From positions 1 to 24,979 of the forward strand of contig CAZPMT010000079.1 of the NCBI GenBank assembly GCA_964587655.1: a DNA stretch of 24,979 nucleotides, written 5' to 3'. Shown one piece after another: positions 1 to 7,819 of the stretch. The stretch is from CAZPMT01 sp964587655. Its GTDB lineage: Bacteria > Hydrogenedentota > Hydrogenedentia > Hydrogenedentales > SLHB01. The number at the start of each line of letters is the position of its first letter. Position 1 is the stretch's first letter. The notes beneath the pieces were generated by a model that saw only the letters and a list, made by a program, of their open reading frames with translations, was not told the origin of the DNA and did no database searches. Both the position numbers and the translations under genes were made by a program.

Positions 1-71
1 ATTCACACCCGCTAGACAACGCGACCTTGCCCGGCCGCACCTCAACCTCTCAGAGAAACGCGAGGCAAAGC

Positions 72-392
72 TCATTGCTCAGTTGACTGAGATGCCGAGG
101 GATTTGTCGCTAGCGGCGGATTTGCGATGACTTCTTTCATTCGCTTGCCTGGCCTGAACGTGACGACCTTGCGTTCGGGTACGGCGACTTGTTCGCCAGT
201 GCGCGGGTTACGACCCACCCGAGAAGCGCGGGTCTTGGTCTCGAATACGCCGAAATCGCGAAGCTCCAAGCGGCGACCGTCCGCCAAACGGCAACAGACC
301 TCGTCCAAGAAGGTTTCAAGAACATTAACTACGTCTTTCTGCGTCATTCCCAGTCTATTTGCCAGCTTAGTCGCCAGCTCTCGCTTCGTCAT
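72..392 (-). CDS. HU/IHF-family nucleoid DNA-binding protein
   Basis: This is a small histone-like protein that binds and bends DNA as a dimer. From the chosen ATG it has 106 residues, slightly longer than the usual 90-95 because of a Ser/Thr/Pro-rich tail. The N-terminal helices (MTKRELATKLANRLG) are typical of the family. So is the beta-arm region, with the GVFETKTRASRVGRNPRTGE and FRPGKRMKE motifs. The Pro in the arm (NPRTGE) is the residue that normally intercalates into DNA. An upstream GGGAGGA lies 13 nt from this ATG but only about 6 nt from an in-frame TTG at position 398, so the true start may be that TTG. An ATG at 422 would place the ribosome-binding site inside the gene. The family is clear. 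Which of HU, IHF-alpha or IHF-beta it matches is not. Confidence 0.93.
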   Translation of the reverse strand: MTKRELATKLANRLGMTQKDVVNVLETFLDEVCCRLADGRRLELRDFGVFETKTRASRVGRNPRTGEQVAVPERKVVTFRPGKRMKEVIANPPLATNPSASQSTEQ

Positions 393-454
393 CGTCAAAG
401 ATCGTCCTCCCATCCCGCACATTCGAACCTAACGACTTCCTCGACCGCATCACC

Positions 455-483
455 ATTATGCGCAGAGTGATGAAGGTCTGCAA
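455..483 (-). promoter_or_regulatory. Predicted sigma70 promoter of the HU gene
   Basis: Read on the minus strand, a TTGCAG -35 box (478-483) is separated by exactly 17 nt from a CATAAT -10 box (455-460). It lies about 60 nt upstream of the HU start codon. The match is good but not perfect. Confidence 0.5.
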
Positions 484-779
484 CTCAGTTTCGTGATGCC
501 TGTTCAGCGATTGGGAAGAGCAGGTTCTACAGTTGGCGCGCACGGCACGGTGTACTGAAGTTTGTTTGGATTGACCGCAGCCCCACGAGAACCATCCGAC
601 GATCGCCAGAACGCTAACAAGGCTTGCGGTCAAGGCGTGGGACACAAACTCACTGCTTGCAGAATACGGAATAGCGGGGTCGCACGCGCCGCGCTGTGGA
701 AAGGGCTGCGACGCCATGAGCAGGGAGAATCCGTCCGGTGGGTGTCGAGACCGCTGAATCCTCATGATATTATCCCTTC
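484..779. other. Non-coding stretch between the HU promoter and the recD2 remnant
   Basis: No convincing gene was found. Both strands carry open frames of about 85-130 codons, but none shows a recognisable domain or a ribosome-binding site. The right end contains the hairpin described separately at 754-791. Confidence 0.4.
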
Positions 780-791
780 ATGGATTCAGGA
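754..791. repeat. Imperfect hairpin at the start of the recD2 remnant
   Basis: CTGAATCC (from 754) pairs with GGATTCAG (to 791). Further pairing of ATGA with TCAT inside is offset by a two-base bulge. The ATG of the recD2 remnant (780) lies in the right arm. A TATTAT just upstream of this ATG could be a -10 box for a leaderless transcript, but no good -35 box is visible. Confidence 0.4.
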
Positions 792-890
792 GATCCCAAG
801 GACAACAATCTCGACCATGTGACCGGGCTCATTGAACGAGTGACGTTCCACAGCCCGGAATCAGGTTTCGCTGTGCTGCGGGCACCCTGC
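780..890 (+). pseudogene. 5' remnant of a RecD2-like ATP-dependent DNA helicase gene
   Basis: The first ~37 codons read MDSGDPKDNNLDHVTGLIER followed by VTFHSPESGFAVLR. This matches the N-terminal OB-like start of RecD2 helicases, where the pattern is G-x-I/V-E-R-V-T-F-x-(S/N)-P-E-(S/N)-G-F-x-V-L-R. In the family the chain goes on to about 720 residues, with helicase motifs. Here it changes into unrelated sequence right after VLR, near position 890, and stops at 1037. No helicase motif follows in any frame. It is therefore a truncated relic, left by a deletion or rearrangement before the neighbouring GntR gene. Recognition rests on this short motif only. Confidence 0.6.
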
Positions 891-1063
891 AGTCCGAAGC
901 CGATGAGTAAGACGATCTCGACGGGTTTGTCGAAGTCCCCGGTGTCGGGCGAGATGCCTTTTTTCACCGAAGGGAAAGGTGTTTCCCATGACTGGACTTG
1001 TATATCCTATAACCCGTCGTCGAGAGAGCAAAACTAGAAACACTTAAAGACGGGGAGACACAC

Positions 1064-1504
1064 ATGTTTGAGAACATCAACACCCGAAGCAGCGTAGCTG
1101 TCTATCTTCAAATCGAAAACCTCGTACAGTTCGCAGTCGCCTCCGGAACACTAAAACCCGGCGACCAGCTTCCAAGCATTCTCGAAGTCTCTGGACGGGT
1201 GGGGGTGAACCCCAACACGGTGGTGAAATCCTACCGCGACCTCGAAGTAATGGGCCTCATTCACACACGCCGGGGCATGGGCGCCTTCATCAACAAAGGC
1301 ATCCAGGCAAAGTGCAAGGAAGAATGCCGCAAACGCACCATCGCACGACTACACGAAGTCATCTCCGAAGCCAAGGCCGCAGGCATGACCGCCCCCGAGA
1401 TCAAAGAAATCACCGAACAAAGCTACGCCACAAACTCAGACCCATACGGACAGACGCCGGACTCGCTCCTCGCTCTCGCCAAACAGAAACGCGCAACAAA
1501 GTAA
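1064..1504 (+). CDS. GntR-family transcriptional regulator, YtrA-like
   Basis: The protein has 146 residues. Positions ~8-78 form a GntR winged helix-turn-helix, with the hallmark YLQIENLVQFAVASGTLKPG and LPSILEVSGRVGVNPNTVVK segments followed by the wing (LIHTRRGMGAFI). The C-terminal part is only about 65 residues and helical. This fits the short YtrA subgroup rather than the FadR, HutC or MocR types, which carry large effector domains. A GGGGAG ribosome-binding site sits 7 nt before the ATG. YtrA regulators usually stand next to ABC transporter genes that they repress. None is adjacent here, and the gene is followed by a convergent FmdB-type gene, so its targets are unknown. It may also control its own promoter. 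Confidence 0.92.
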   Translation: MFENINTRSSVAVYLQIENLVQFAVASGTLKPGDQLPSILEVSGRVGVNPNTVVKSYRDLEVMGLIHTRRGMGAFINKGIQAKCKEECRKRTIARLHEVISEAKAAGMTAPEIKEITEQSYATNSDPYGQTPDSLLALAKQKRATK

Positions 1505-1687
1505 TCAACGCACCACCTGGCATTTCTACACGTTGGGCATCAAGAACATCGGATCGAAACAGATCCGCCGAAAGGACCGAATTGTAGTACCCCTGCGCAT
1601 TGCCGGTCTTGCCCCAGCAATGCTTATCGTTCCGACGCACTCCCGAAGTGCCGCCTGACGAAAGGATAGCCCAGCGCCGCACGCAGA

Positions 1688-1852
1688 TCAGCTCTTCTTG
1701 GATGTCTTAACCCCAAACGACCCTATGTACTGCCGAGCCTTCCGACTGCCGCACTTCGGACATTTGACCCGCTTCTTGTCGTGTTCTGCTATGGTCATTT
1801 GCTGCGAGAATGTCTTCCTGCAGGCGTCGCACTGATATGAATAGGTCGGCAT
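1688..1852 (-). CDS. FmdB-type putative regulatory protein, zinc ribbon
   Basis: A 54-residue protein starting MPTYSYQCDACRKTF. The fold is the FmdB/CxxC_CxxC_SSSS zinc ribbon: paired cysteines at 8/11 and 31/34 (CDAC and CPKC) in the normal spacing, then a basic tail ending in KTSKKS. The first residues (MPTYSYQC) are the family signature (usually MPxYxYxC). An AGGAGG ribosome-binding site lies about 9 nt before the ATG, and a good promoter lies upstream at 1906-1935. Family members are small and widespread. Some were linked to formamidase/amidase operon regulation, but the actual role is unknown. It is convergent with the GntR gene, and nothing nearby hints at a substrate. Confidence 0.9.
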   Translation of the reverse strand: MPTYSYQCDACRKTFSQQMTIAEHDKKRVKCPKCGSRKARQYIGSFGVKTSKKS

Positions 1853-1905
1853 GGCCAACTCCTCCTGTGAGGGCGGTCAGCCCTAGCCCCGCTCTCCTAT
1901 TCGTT

Positions 1906-1935
1906 ATTATACAGTGGCACGATTCGAGGATTCAA
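1906..1935 (-). promoter_or_regulatory. Predicted sigma70 promoter of the FmdB-type gene
   Basis: On the minus strand there is a perfect TATAAT -10 box (1906-1911) and a TTGAAT -35 box (1930-1935), separated by 18 nt. The start codon is about 55 nt downstream. Confidence 0.6.
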
Positions 1936-2111
1936 GGAGGGGTACCGTAACAAGCGTATCGGGTGCGTAAGAGGCCCAAGGAGGAACCATGTCGGAGAAG
2001 GTTACCCGAGTATCCACTGGGCCACAAGCGTAGTGTCTGGCACTGCAATACAGGTCTTGCGGCGGCGCTGCCTACCGGGGTATGATTCCTTCGTGGAAAA
2101 GCGGTGATCCC
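1936..2111. other. Intergenic stretch before the DUF4838 gene
   Basis: No gene is recognisable. The short open frames here have no ribosome-binding site or known motif. The repeat cluster that follows at 2112-2167 is the only clear signal. Confidence 0.4.
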
Positions 2112-2167
2112 CACAGTTTGTCAACAGTTTGTCTCCGTTTGACAAACTGTGACCACGACAAACTGTT
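2112..2167. repeat. Cluster of four 11-bp inverted motifs upstream of the DUF4838 gene
   Basis: CACAGTTTGTC (2112-2122) and AACAGTTTGTC (2123-2133) lie in tandem. They are followed by their exact reverse complements GACAAACTGTG (2141-2151) and GACAAACTGTT (2157-2167). Copies 1 and 3 pair perfectly, as do copies 2 and 4, so the two stems interlock. The core AGTTTGTC/GACAAACT is common to all four. The cluster ends 30 nt before the DUF4838 start codon. It could be a multi-site operator for a dimeric regulator or an RNA structure in the leader. The sequence alone does not decide. Confidence 0.6.
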
Positions 2168-2197
2168 GCTTGAACATTTAACTGGAGGGCGTGAACG

Positions 2198-4483
2198 ATG
2201 AAATGCATCCTGGGATTGGCCGCATTGGGATGCCTGTTGGCGGGAACCAGCGTGTGGGGCGCGGAGGCAGTCGTGCTCGCGGCTCATGGGCGCGTCCAGG
2301 CGGATGTCGTGCTCGACCAGCGTCTGGACGCGTGCGTTCGCGAAGACCTGGTGCGCATTCTGAGCGCACTCACAAAGTCCACGGTTTCCGCAGTGGACAA
2401 GCCCGGCGAGCGCGCGGCGGTCGTGGCCGGCCTCGCGACCTTCGCGCCATTCGGGGGCCGCTATGGCGCGCTTCCCGGGGACCAGTCCTTCCAGATCGCC
2501 GTGTCGGGAAGACAGCTTCATCTTGTCGGCGCAACGCCCACGACCGCCGCGTTCGCCGTGTACGCGTTCCTGGAGGATTTGGGGTGCCGCTGGTTCATGC
2601 CGGGGACGATTGGCGAAGTAATCCCAACGGCCGACGAGGTGGTCTGGCGCGGAAAGCCACGGATTGAGACGCCCAGTTTCCTTTGGCGGGAGTTGCGGTA
2701 CTCCTACGGGGGACAGCCGGAAACCGCTCAGGATTTCCGCATGTGGCTGTTACGGAACAAGGCCGTTTCCCCGCAAGTGGCCCATCACCATAACTGGCTG
2801 AACACAGTCCCGCCCGCGACCCATTTCAAGGAACACCCGGAGTACTATTCAGTGGTTGGCGGCCAGCGCCGGAACGACAAGCAACTGTGCACGACCAATC
2901 CGGACGTGATCCGGCTGAGCATCGAACATATCAATGAGTACTTCGACAAGAACCCCGACGCGACAAGCTATTCGTTGTGCCCTGACGACAACTCGGACTT
3001 TTGTGAATGTCCCAATTGCACCGCGCTTGACACAGGTAAGAAGGACAAAGAAGGGCGCCGCGTTGTTACGGATCGGATCATCGCCTATGTTAACGCCGTC
3101 GCACGGGGCATCCAGGAGAAACATCCGGGCAAGCGCGTCAGCACTTATGCCTACATAAATCACTCGACCCCACCTGAACGCGAACCGATTGATGAACACG
3201 TGAACATCATATTCACGACCAGCGTCTACTGCAGCGGGCACAGCCTTGGCGATCCCGATTGCCCCTCGCGGCGTAAGATGAAGGCCGACCTCGCCGGGTG
3301 GACGCGCCTGTCCCGCCATGTTTATGTCTACGAGTATGACCCCACACCGTTCAATGCGGAGTTGCCGTGGCCGATGTACGGGACCCATGGGCGCGCCCTT
3401 CCCGTATACAAGGAAATGGGCATCCAAGGCTTTACGCACGAGTGCCACGAGTCCTGGGCCACGCTTTTCCCGAACATGTACGTGGCGGCGCGGATGATGT
3501 GGAACGCCGGGCAATCCTATGACGCGCTGATGGACGAACTGTACGCCAACTTCTTCAGCGATGCAGGCCCCTTCATGCGGACGTACTACCGCGAAATGGA
3601 CGAGGCTATCCGCCAGTACTCCGGGAACATGGAATGGGGAACGGCGGATTATCCGCAGATCTTCCGGCCCGAGCGGATCGAGCAATGCCGGAAAGCCCTT
3701 GAAGCGGCCGCGAAGGCTGCGCAGACGCCGGAAGTGAAGGCGCGCGTGCAGGTACTTTCGATGGGGTTTGAATACCTTGAGAACTACCTGCGCTGCCGCT
3801 GGGGTTCATCGGCGAACGTGAGCAGGCAGGATTTCTTGCGCGCCTGGAAACGTTGCGAGGAGATCATTGGAACCCTCTTCGGGATGAGGAAGGACTACAT
3901 ACTCGCACCTATCGCACGGCAGTATCTCAAGACCAGCCTAACGGGCGGGCTGACGCCGGAAGCAGCCGCCGAACTCTGCATGAACGGCACTTGGATGCTG
4001 ATCGGACCGTTTGACAATGAGAACGGAATCGGACACGACCGAGTCTATCCTCCGGAGCAGGAAATCGATTTCGGCAAGAGCTATCCGGGGAAAGACGGCA
4101 AGGTGGCGCGATGGCAGCCCACGCGCGCGGCGGACTGGGCTCCGGTGGTCGATCTCGCGCAGTATTGCCAGCCGAAGGACTACGCAACCGCCTACGCGGC
4201 ATGTTATGTGACGCTGCCCGAAGCGCGTGACGTTCAGATTTGCCTCGGCAGTAATGATTGGGCGAAGCTGTGGGTGAATGGCGCGCTGGTATTGAACAGC
4301 CATCCAGCCAACGGGCGCCCCGTGTTGCTTGACGACGATATCGTGCCGATAAAGATGCCCGCAGGCGCTTCCCGGATTCTGTTGAAGATAAGCAATCTTG
4401 CGAAAAGCTGGGGCTTTTGTTTCCGCGTCACGGACACAAGCGGAAACCCTCTAAAGGACACCAGATTCAGCTTGAGGCCGTGA
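2198..4483 (+). CDS. Secreted DUF4838 domain protein, putative carbohydrate-active
   Basis: The protein has 761 residues and begins with a signal peptide (MKCILGLAALGCLLAGTSVWGAEA). Residues ~25-150 look like the alpha/beta N-terminal domain shared with family 67 and 84/20-type glycoside hydrolases (AFAVYAFLEDLGCRWFMPG). Residues ~195-480 are DUF4838. They carry the characteristic HFKEHPEYYSVVGGQRR, QLCTTNPDV and SYSLCPDDNSDFCECPNC stretches and a central HECHESWATLFPNMYVAARM. The last ~150 residues resemble a beta-sandwich carbohydrate-binding module (LWVNGALVLNSHPANGRP and following). A GGAGG ribosome-binding site lies 9 nt upstream. DUF4838 proteins are abundant in polysaccharide-degrading bacteria, but no reaction has been assigned to the family as far as I know. 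The gene stands alone and is convergent with a secreted FG-GAP protein. The four-motif cluster just upstream may regulate it. Confidence 0.88.
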   Translation: MKCILGLAALGCLLAGTSVWGAEAVVLAAHGRVQADVVLDQRLDACVREDLVRILSALTKSTVSAVDKPGERAAVVAGLATFAPFGGRYGALPGDQSFQIAVSGRQLHLVGATPTTAAFAVYAFLEDLGCRWFMPGTIGEVIPTADEVVWRGKPRIETPSFLWRELRYSYGGQPETAQDFRMWLLRNKAVSPQVAHHHNWLNTVPPATHFKEHPEYYSVVGGQRRNDKQLCTTNPDVIRLSIEHINEYFDKNPDATSYSLCPDDNSDFCECPNCTALDTGKKDKEGRRVVTDRIIAYVNAVARGIQEKHPGKRVSTYAYINHSTPPEREPIDEHVNIIFTTSVYCSGHSLGDPDCPSRRKMKADLAGWTRLSRHVYVYEYDPTPFNAELPWPMYGTHGRALPVYKEMGIQGFTHECHESWATLFPNMYVAARMMWNAGQSYDALMDELYANFFSDAGPFMRTYYREMDEAIRQYSGNMEWGTADYPQIFRPERIEQCRKALEAAAKAAQTPEVKARVQVLSMGFEYLENYLRCRWGSSANVSRQDFLRAWKRCEEIIGTLFGMRKDYILAPIARQYLKTSLTGGLTPEAAAELCMNGTWMLIGPFDNENGIGHDRVYPPEQEIDFGKSYPGKDGKVARWQPTRAADWAPVVDLAQYCQPKDYATAYAACYVTLPEARDVQICLGSNDWAKLWVNGALVLNSHPANGRPVLLDDDIVPIKMPAGASRILLKISNLAKSWGFCFRVTDTSGNPLKDTRFSLRP

Positions 4484-4760
4484 GGTACACACGTTATCCC
4501 TGGCCAAGTCCCTCGCGTCCTTTTCCGCAAACGAAGCAATGACGCTTTCGAGGTGTCAAGGCATCCCACTAATCGACCTGACCGGCGAAGTCTAACCGCG
4601 CATGGTTTACCTCCTCGAGTCCGTCAGCGCCGATGTCGAACCTGACTAGGAGCCTTATGAACACGCTGACTCTGCCGGCAGTGCACCATTCATCGGTTCA
4701 TTGCGTTCACATCGCTGCGGGAACCAGCCTATTTGTGCCGCCGTTCCCGAATTCGTATTC

Positions 4761-5927
4761 CTATTTCAGGGTGTTCTCGAACCAGACAGGGCCACCCCAT
4801 TTGCCTGTAACGATGATATCCAGATCGCCATCGCCATCCAGGTCGGCCACGGCGATACTCAGGCCCGAACCAACGCCTTCGTCGTACGAGACGATATGCT
4901 TGGTCCACGTTACCGCCGGCTTCCGCGCCAAGTCGTACCAATAGACGCCCAACGGTTCGAGTTCACCGGGGTCGGCGCCGTTGTGCGCCATGAATCGCTT
5001 GCCTGCAATGAGTTCAAGGCCGCCGTCGCCATCCAAATCCGCCAACGCGAGACTGTGAACCTGCGACCATGAATCATCAATGAGGTGCTGCTTGAACGTA
5101 ATGTCGTTTCCCTGACGGACCTGTTCATACCAATATATGCCGTAGTCGTGCGCGGCGCTGGCGATAAGGTCGGCCAAGCCGTCGCCGTTGACGTCGTACA
5201 CCAGGATCTGCGCCACATCCGGACATTTCTTCTGGTGGTTGGCAATGTCTAACGGATGCTCTTTCCATTCCTGCGCGCGTGGGTCGGCGGGCGCCTCGAA
5301 CCAGGCGTCGGGACGCAGCACGTCGGGCCGGCCATCACTGTTGACATCGCCGCAGCCTACGCCCCACGTCATCGCCTTACCGCATATCACGTGCTTCACG
5401 AACGTGTGGTCCCGATGCTCGTACCACACGGTGCCAACGACATCGGGCAGAATCTCATTCGCTTTGCCGTCACCGTCTATGTCGCACAGACTCCCGGTTT
5501 CATAGTTGCCGTTCTCGTCAATCAGCACGCGCTGCCACATACCCCCGGCGGTCCCAGGATTGCGGAGCCACTCCGCCTTTTTCGCGAACCACGTGCACGT
5601 GACCACATCGAGCCATCCGTCACCGTCGACATCCAACGCGGCATTCATGAAATCATCGCGATAGCCCTTACCGTCTTCGCCGACCTCACCCGCGACCTCG
5701 CAGATCTTCACCGGCTTGAGCTCCGGCGCAAGGTACAGGAAAGGGAGCGCGACGATGTCAAGTTTGCCGTCCTTGTTGAAGTCGCCGACACCGCACGCTT
5801 CGCCCCGATAGGCGCCGATACGGTGCATCTTGAACCCAACCGTTGGTTTCGCATCATCCGCCGACGCTGTACCATTCACAATGAAGGCCACAAGAAACAT
5901 CAAAAAGATCTGTGTGAGATTACGCAT
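4761..5927 (-). CDS. Secreted FG-GAP/VCBS repeat protein
   Basis: The protein has 388 residues with an N-terminal signal peptide (MRNLTQIFLMFLVAFIVNGTASA). The rest is a row of FG-GAP/VCBS beta-propeller blades. Each is marked by a calcium-binding loop such as DFNKDGKLD, DVDGDGWLD, DIDGDGKA, DVNSDGRPD, DVNGDGLAD, DLDGDGGLE or DLDGDGDLD, so about seven blades are visible. This suggests a single extracellular propeller that binds a ligand or acts as a scaffold. No enzyme motif is seen. The ATG at 5927 was chosen because the signal peptide begins there and GGGAG lies 7 nt upstream. A longer open frame to 6080 lacks both. The gene ends 277 nt from the convergent DUF4838 gene, and no strong terminator is evident between them. 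Confidence 0.9.
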   Translation of the reverse strand: MRNLTQIFLMFLVAFIVNGTASADDAKPTVGFKMHRIGAYRGEACGVGDFNKDGKLDIVALPFLYLAPELKPVKICEVAGEVGEDGKGYRDDFMNAALDVDGDGWLDVVTCTWFAKKAEWLRNPGTAGGMWQRVLIDENGNYETGSLCDIDGDGKANEILPDVVGTVWYEHRDHTFVKHVICGKAMTWGVGCGDVNSDGRPDVLRPDAWFEAPADPRAQEWKEHPLDIANHQKKCPDVAQILVYDVNGDGLADLIASAAHDYGIYWYEQVRQGNDITFKQHLIDDSWSQVHSLALADLDGDGGLELIAGKRFMAHNGADPGELEPLGVYWYDLARKPAVTWTKHIVSYDEGVGSGLSIAVADLDGDGDLDIIVTGKWGGPVWFENTLK

Positions 5928-6324
5928 GTCTATACTCCCTAGTTGACCCATTCGGTCTATCTTACCCGGACCGTCGGCTCCGGCGCGAGTGCTGCTGAGT
6001 GGCATAGGTCCGGTTCTTCCCAAGACCGGACCCAGAAGCCTCCAATTGGCGGTAATGCTCAACTTCGGGTTCCGCTGCATATTTCGGTTTCACCCTGGAA
6101 GAGGATATCTTCAAGATAACACGAGATTGGAGCCTCAGCGCCAGGGCCTTATTCTGCCCTCAAATCTGCTTGCGCCGACTGTAAGCAATTTACGTAAAGC
6201 GCCTCAAAGCAGTGATTTACGCGTGAAGAACGAACGAATAGCCTGGACTTCTCACGCTCCCCACGCCACTTGCGCGAAACACAAAGGGAAGGCGCGCTCT
6301 AGACAACCTAAGACAAGAACACAG
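5928..6324. other. Intergenic stretch between the FG-GAP gene and the inverted repeat
   Basis: No gene or RNA is recognisable. The local composition is mixed and there is no ribosome-binding site for the open frames. The start is presumably the promoter region of the FG-GAP gene, but no clear -35/-10 pair was found. Confidence 0.35.
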
Positions 6325-6420
6325 TGTCATTGCGAACGAAGTGAAGCAATCTCGGCCATTCGTCAGAAGAAGTATGCCTCTAGAGGTTTCGGAGATTGCT
6401 TCACTTCGTTCGCAATGACA
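6325..6420. repeat. 29-bp perfect inverted repeat with 38-nt loop
   Basis: The left arm (6325-6353) contains TGCGAACGAAGTGAAGCAAT. The right arm (6392-6420) is its exact reverse complement over all 29 positions. The loop holds a further 10-bp palindrome, CCTCTAGAGG (6377-6386). The arm closely resembles a palindromic repeat family (CATTGCGA-GCGAAGCGAAGCAATCTC type) that I recall as dispersed in many environmental bacterial genomes. It lies 43 bp downstream of the end of the broken gene at 6463-7780 and could serve as a bidirectional transcription stop. No T-tract follows. Confidence 0.85.
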
Positions 6421-6462
6421 GTGTGCTACTATCCGTCAGGAACGTTGAAGTTATTTGCATTT

Positions 6463-7780
6463 TCATGCGATGGCCTTTGTAAGCTGTTGGACAGTGACGC
6501 GTTGCGCGAGGAGGATGGCGGAGGCTATTTCGCGTCCTTTTCGAGAGATTCGGTACCGCCGAGCCTTCGGGAGTTTGACGATAAGGCCATGCGCGCGCAG
6601 GATGCGAATGCGGTAGCTGATCCGGGCGGCGGCTTTGCGTTTGTGTTGTATCGATTGGGCCTGTGGGTAGATTGCCTGAACCATATCGCGGTTACGAAAA
6701 CCGGCCAGAAGGTGTTCGGGGGCGCTGATGAATTCGAATAAAGCGCGGTCTTGTTCCGACCAGGGGTGTAGACCACGAACCCGTTGGCCGCGATGGGTCG
6801 TTGCGGTGGTGACGGGCTGGATGAGTTCATCGAGTCGTTGCGTGGTATCGAGTGAGGCCAACGCGTCCAGATAGCGTTCGTTGGCATGTTGCGAGACTTG
6901 GGCGCGGCGGTGTTGGTCGGCCACGCCCCGTCGCATGCGCAGCCATTGTGCGCACCGTTTGTCTTCTCCTTGTTTTTCCCGAAACACCTTGAAGGGTCGT
7001 GGGTTGTTGATGGTGGTCTCGACACGGAGAATGCGGTCGCCTTTGTCGTACATCTTCACGCTGTTGGCATCCATTCGGTGTTTGACGCGGATGCCTTCGG
7101 GGCGGTGTTTGTAGTCGCTTACGATTTGACCTTGGAAGCGGGCATCGGGACGTTTCCCCAAGAAGCGCATGACATCCTTGCTTCCAAAAGCGGCGGTGGA
7201 GCCCCATGCCAACTGAGGGTAGATGCCCGCGAGATACGCGTCCGTTCATGCAGATCTGGATCGAGAAAGGAAACCACGTTTGAATGCGGGCATGCATGAA
7301 GCCTAAGACCGGGTCGAGATGGTAATGGTACAGATGAAGGCACTTGCCCCAGTCCTTGGTAAGTTCGAGTCGTTGGGTCTTGCGATTGGCACGGACCTCA
7401 AATGTCACACACGGTTCGATGCACTTCAAAACGCAGATCAATCCCTCATCGACAGGATGTTCAAGCAGAATGCCGCGAGCCACGTCTTCCTTGCGCGTCG
7501 AACTGGACGGCAAATACTCCACCGGACGGCCCAGCCGCTCTGCCTCACTCAGGGACGACTGTATCAGGGTCCGTGTCATTATCTTGGCGTGCTCAACGAA
7601 ATCCTTCAACAGCACCCGGCTCGTGTTCAGGTAGTAGCGCATTCCGCGAACCGAATTAAACCGGCCTCGGCCCAGCGTTCCGTGAAATACGATACGATCC
7701 CAGCCATGCAGGACCCCGGCTATCTTTGCGGCGTGTTTTGCGATAAACTGTTTCACGGCAGGCATCTCCTTTCGATTCAA
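6463..7780 (-). pseudogene. Internally deleted member of a multicopy gene family of unknown function, probably mobile
   Basis: Two frames that belong to one protein adjoin here. The N-terminal part starts at 7780 (TTG) or 7765 (ATG, reading MPAVKQFIAKHAAKIAGVLH). It runs about 181 codons to CMNGR near 7238. The C-terminal part, in another frame, runs from about 7236 (AYLAGIYPQLAWGS, then SKDVMRFLGKRPD) to 6463, ending in a DNA-binding-like region (ISYRIRILRAHGLIVKLPKA, then YRISRKGREIASAILLA) that looks like a winged helix. I recall intact relatives of about 500 residues in which roughly 85 residues stand between these parts, so a deletion with a frame change has removed the middle. Relatives are usually called hypothetical proteins and occur in several copies per genome, which suggests mobility. 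No catalytic triad could be assigned. No flanking target duplication was found. Confidence 0.7.
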
Positions 7781-7819
7781 TGCGTTGGTTCAAACACATT
7801 ATCGAAGAAGATGCCTGCC
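7757..7819. repeat. Hairpin covering the ribosome-binding site of the 6463-7780 gene
   Basis: GGCAGGCATCTCCTTTCGAT (7757-7776) pairs with ATCGAAGAAGATGCCTGCC (7801-7819). There are 11 perfect pairs at the base and about 8 more after one bulge, with a 24-nt loop. In the minus-strand transcript the stem contains the AAAGGAG ribosome-binding site and the ATG at 7765. Transcripts entering from the NB-ARC/WD40 gene upstream would contain the whole stem. This is the arrangement by which many insertion sequences block translation from read-through transcripts. The function is inferred; the pairing is visible. Confidence 0.65.

Noticed and set aside
367..765. A 132-codon minus-strand frame with a membrane-like stretch
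   Set aside because: It runs over the HU start and promoter, has no ribosome-binding site and no similarity I recognise.
890..967. A fragment of a PTS EIIA-like protein on the minus strand (GDFDKPVEIVLLIG)
   Set aside because: About 25 residues of vague likeness are not enough. It is mentioned only as a possible neighbour of the recD2 break.
2849..3685. A 278-codon minus-strand frame inside the DUF4838 gene
   Set aside because: It is an antisense frame of a GC-rich gene with no motif or ribosome-binding site.
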